Origin: Nomia melanderi
Lineage: Eukaryota; Arthropoda; Insecta; Hymenoptera; Halictidae
DNA length: 64,000 bases
Direction: 5' to 3'
Assembly: GCF_051020985.1 (NCBI RefSeq)
Contig: NW_027475134.1
Coordinates: forward strand, 62,001-126,000
The first letter of the stretch is position 1; each line of letters starts with the position of its first letter. The notes under the pieces were generated by a model, which did no database searches, was not told the origin of the DNA, and saw only the letters and a list, made by a program, of their open reading frames with translations. Positions 63,296 to 64,000 of this stretch are shown piece after piece. Both the position numbers and the translations under genes were made by a program.

Positions 63296-64000
63296 GTGAA
63301 TTATCTGCAGGAGGCCCTGGCGCATGAATCTGTGCAGCGGGAACGACCTCGGACCACCAGGGGCCGAGAAAACCACCGTCTCATGCGGCCGGACACTCAG
63401 GGTCAGAGAAAAATCCAATGTATATCTGGTGATATCTCGGGTGGTATTGCAGATACTGCAATAAATCAAAGTGCATTGTCTGTAGGAGGCCCTGGCGCAT
63501 GAATCTGTGCAGCGGGAACGAGCTCGGACCACCAGGGGCCGAGAAAACCACCGTCTCATGCGGCCGGACACTCAGGATCAGAGAAAAATCCAATATATAT
63601 CTGGTGATATCTCGGGTGCTATTAGAGATAGCACAATAAACCAAAGTGAATTATCTGCAGGAGGCCCTGGCGCATGAATCTGTGCAGCGGGAACGACCTC
63701 GGACCACCAGGGGCCGAGAAAACCACCGTCTCATGGGGCCGGACACTCAGGGTCAGGGAAAAATCCAATATATATCTGGTGATATCTTGGTTGCTATTAC
63801 AGATAGCGCAATAAACCAAAGTGAATTATCTGCAGGAGGCCTTGGCGCATGAATCTGTGCAGCGAGAACGACCTCGGACCACCAGGGACCGAGAAAATTA
63901 CAGATATTCGGAATCCGTCACCCAAGGTCATGTAAAAATCCAGCATATATCTGGTGATATCTCGGGTGCTATTACAGATAGCGCAATAAACCAAAGTGAA
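63296..64000. repeat. Pentamer cassette V1-V2-V3-B1, cut by the window end
   Basis: V1 starts at 63296 (GGTGGTATTGCAGATACTG), V2 at 63471, V3 at 63646 and B1 at 63821; the next junction begins at 63996. The next base-level prediction is a V5 monomer (GGATCACCAGGGTCCGAG), which sequence beyond the window can test. Confidence 0.85.

Larger units (their letters stand above)
1..64000. repeat. 175-bp satellite array filling the whole window (about 366 monomers)
   Basis: Every stretch aligns to one 175-bp unit in head-to-tail orientation; no inverted monomer was seen. With a monomer starting at the GTGAATTAT or GTGCATTGT junction, starts fall at 132 + n x 175, from 132 to 63646, with a net offset of only -11 bp. 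The array runs off both ends, so its true length is unknown. No mobile element, unique DNA or microsatellite interrupts it. Large head-to-tail arrays with monomers near one nucleosome repeat are typical of eukaryotic centromeric or pericentromeric satellites (alpha satellite is the best known, at about 171 bp); that location is inferred here. I do not recognise the family by sequence. Confidence 0.98.
50848..64000. repeat. Homogeneous right domain with a pentameric higher-order repeat
   Basis: Monomers here are closest to one consensus and five variants recur in fixed order. V1 has GGGTGGTATTRCAGATACTG. V2 has ACGAGCTCGG, CATGCGGCC and AGATAGCACAAT. V3 has TATCTTGGTTGCTATTAC. Then a B monomer, then V5 with GGATCACCAGGGTCCGAG. 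V5 passes back to V1 in three places (54.9, 57.7 and 60.7 kb), closing an 875-bp cycle. Non-cassette type A monomers separate the runs. Confidence 0.85.

Noticed and set aside
1..64000. Open reading frames of about 60-100 residues on both strands in nearly every monomer
   Set aside because: They are by-products of a stop-poor 175-bp repeat. Because 175 leaves remainder 1 when divided by 3, the frame rotates each monomer and frames close after about 200-300 bp. The same translated strings recur on both strands, with no codon bias, promoter or domain, so none is called as a gene.
1..64000. CRISPR array
   Set aside because: The period is 175 bp with no short repeat alternating with unique spacers; the entire unit is repeated.
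1..64000. CENP-B box (NTTCGNNNNANNCGGGN) in either orientation
   Set aside because: I checked consensus A, B and C around each CGGG and each TTCG. B monomers have TTCG but lack the A and CGGG positions; type A has CGGG but no TTCG at the right distance. A full motif scan of all monomers would settle rare copies.
1..64000. Match to human alpha satellite or another named 170-180 bp satellite
   Set aside because: The length is similar but the sequence is not alpha satellite: it is GC-rich and lacks its motifs. I cannot name the family from memory; a search of satellite databases and genome assemblies would decide.
1..64000. Bacterial, phage or plasmid origin
   Set aside because: No genes, ribosome binding sites or replication functions occur in 64 kb, and arrays of hundreds of 175-bp monomers are characteristic of eukaryotic heterochromatin.
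1..64000. Transposable element insertion or target-site duplication
   Set aside because: Monomer phase can be followed without a gap larger than 2 bp across the window, leaving no room for an insertion.

Overview
The window is one uninterrupted tandem array of a 175-bp satellite monomer, about 366 copies from the first base to the last. There is no flanking unique sequence, transposon, RNA gene or credible protein gene. The monomer is about 53% GC with about 9 CpG (counted by eye on the consensus). Net length drift over 363 consecutive monomers is only -11 bp. A long array of nucleosome-sized monomers with local higher-order structure points to centromeric or pericentromeric heterochromatin of a eukaryote. 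I do not recognise the satellite and do not assign a species.

Monomers fall into interspersed subfamilies. Type A is the majority. Type B is about 10% of copies and differs in a roughly 50-80 bp central segment; it has variants B1 and B2. Type C carries a different stretch reading CATCGACACATGG then GGACTGTCAGGGTCAAGG. All types share a near-invariant block of about 48 bp with a small dyad.

Layout. 1-11.5 kb: most heterogeneous, many C monomers, small dimer and monomer duplications. 11.5-20 kb: B and A/B chimeric monomers and kb-scale duplicated blocks. 20.4-22.35 kb: a hexameric (1050 bp) higher-order repeat built from near-identical trimers. 23-47 kb: a patchwork of 0.4-1.2 kb blocks reused two to five times at spacings that are whole numbers of monomers, give or take a few bp, rich in a CTGGCC variant. 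46.9-50.7 kb: very recent one-monomer and four-monomer duplications. 50.8-64 kb: most homogeneous, with an ordered five-monomer (875 bp) cassette V1-V2-V3-B-V5 that recurs and in two places cycles contiguously.

Nothing here acts as a gene. The interest lies in the array's architecture: an emerging pentameric higher-order repeat, indels shared between distant blocks that mark long-range duplication, and sequence constraint inside the monomer. Block boundaries below were read by eye and are good to roughly 20-50 bp.
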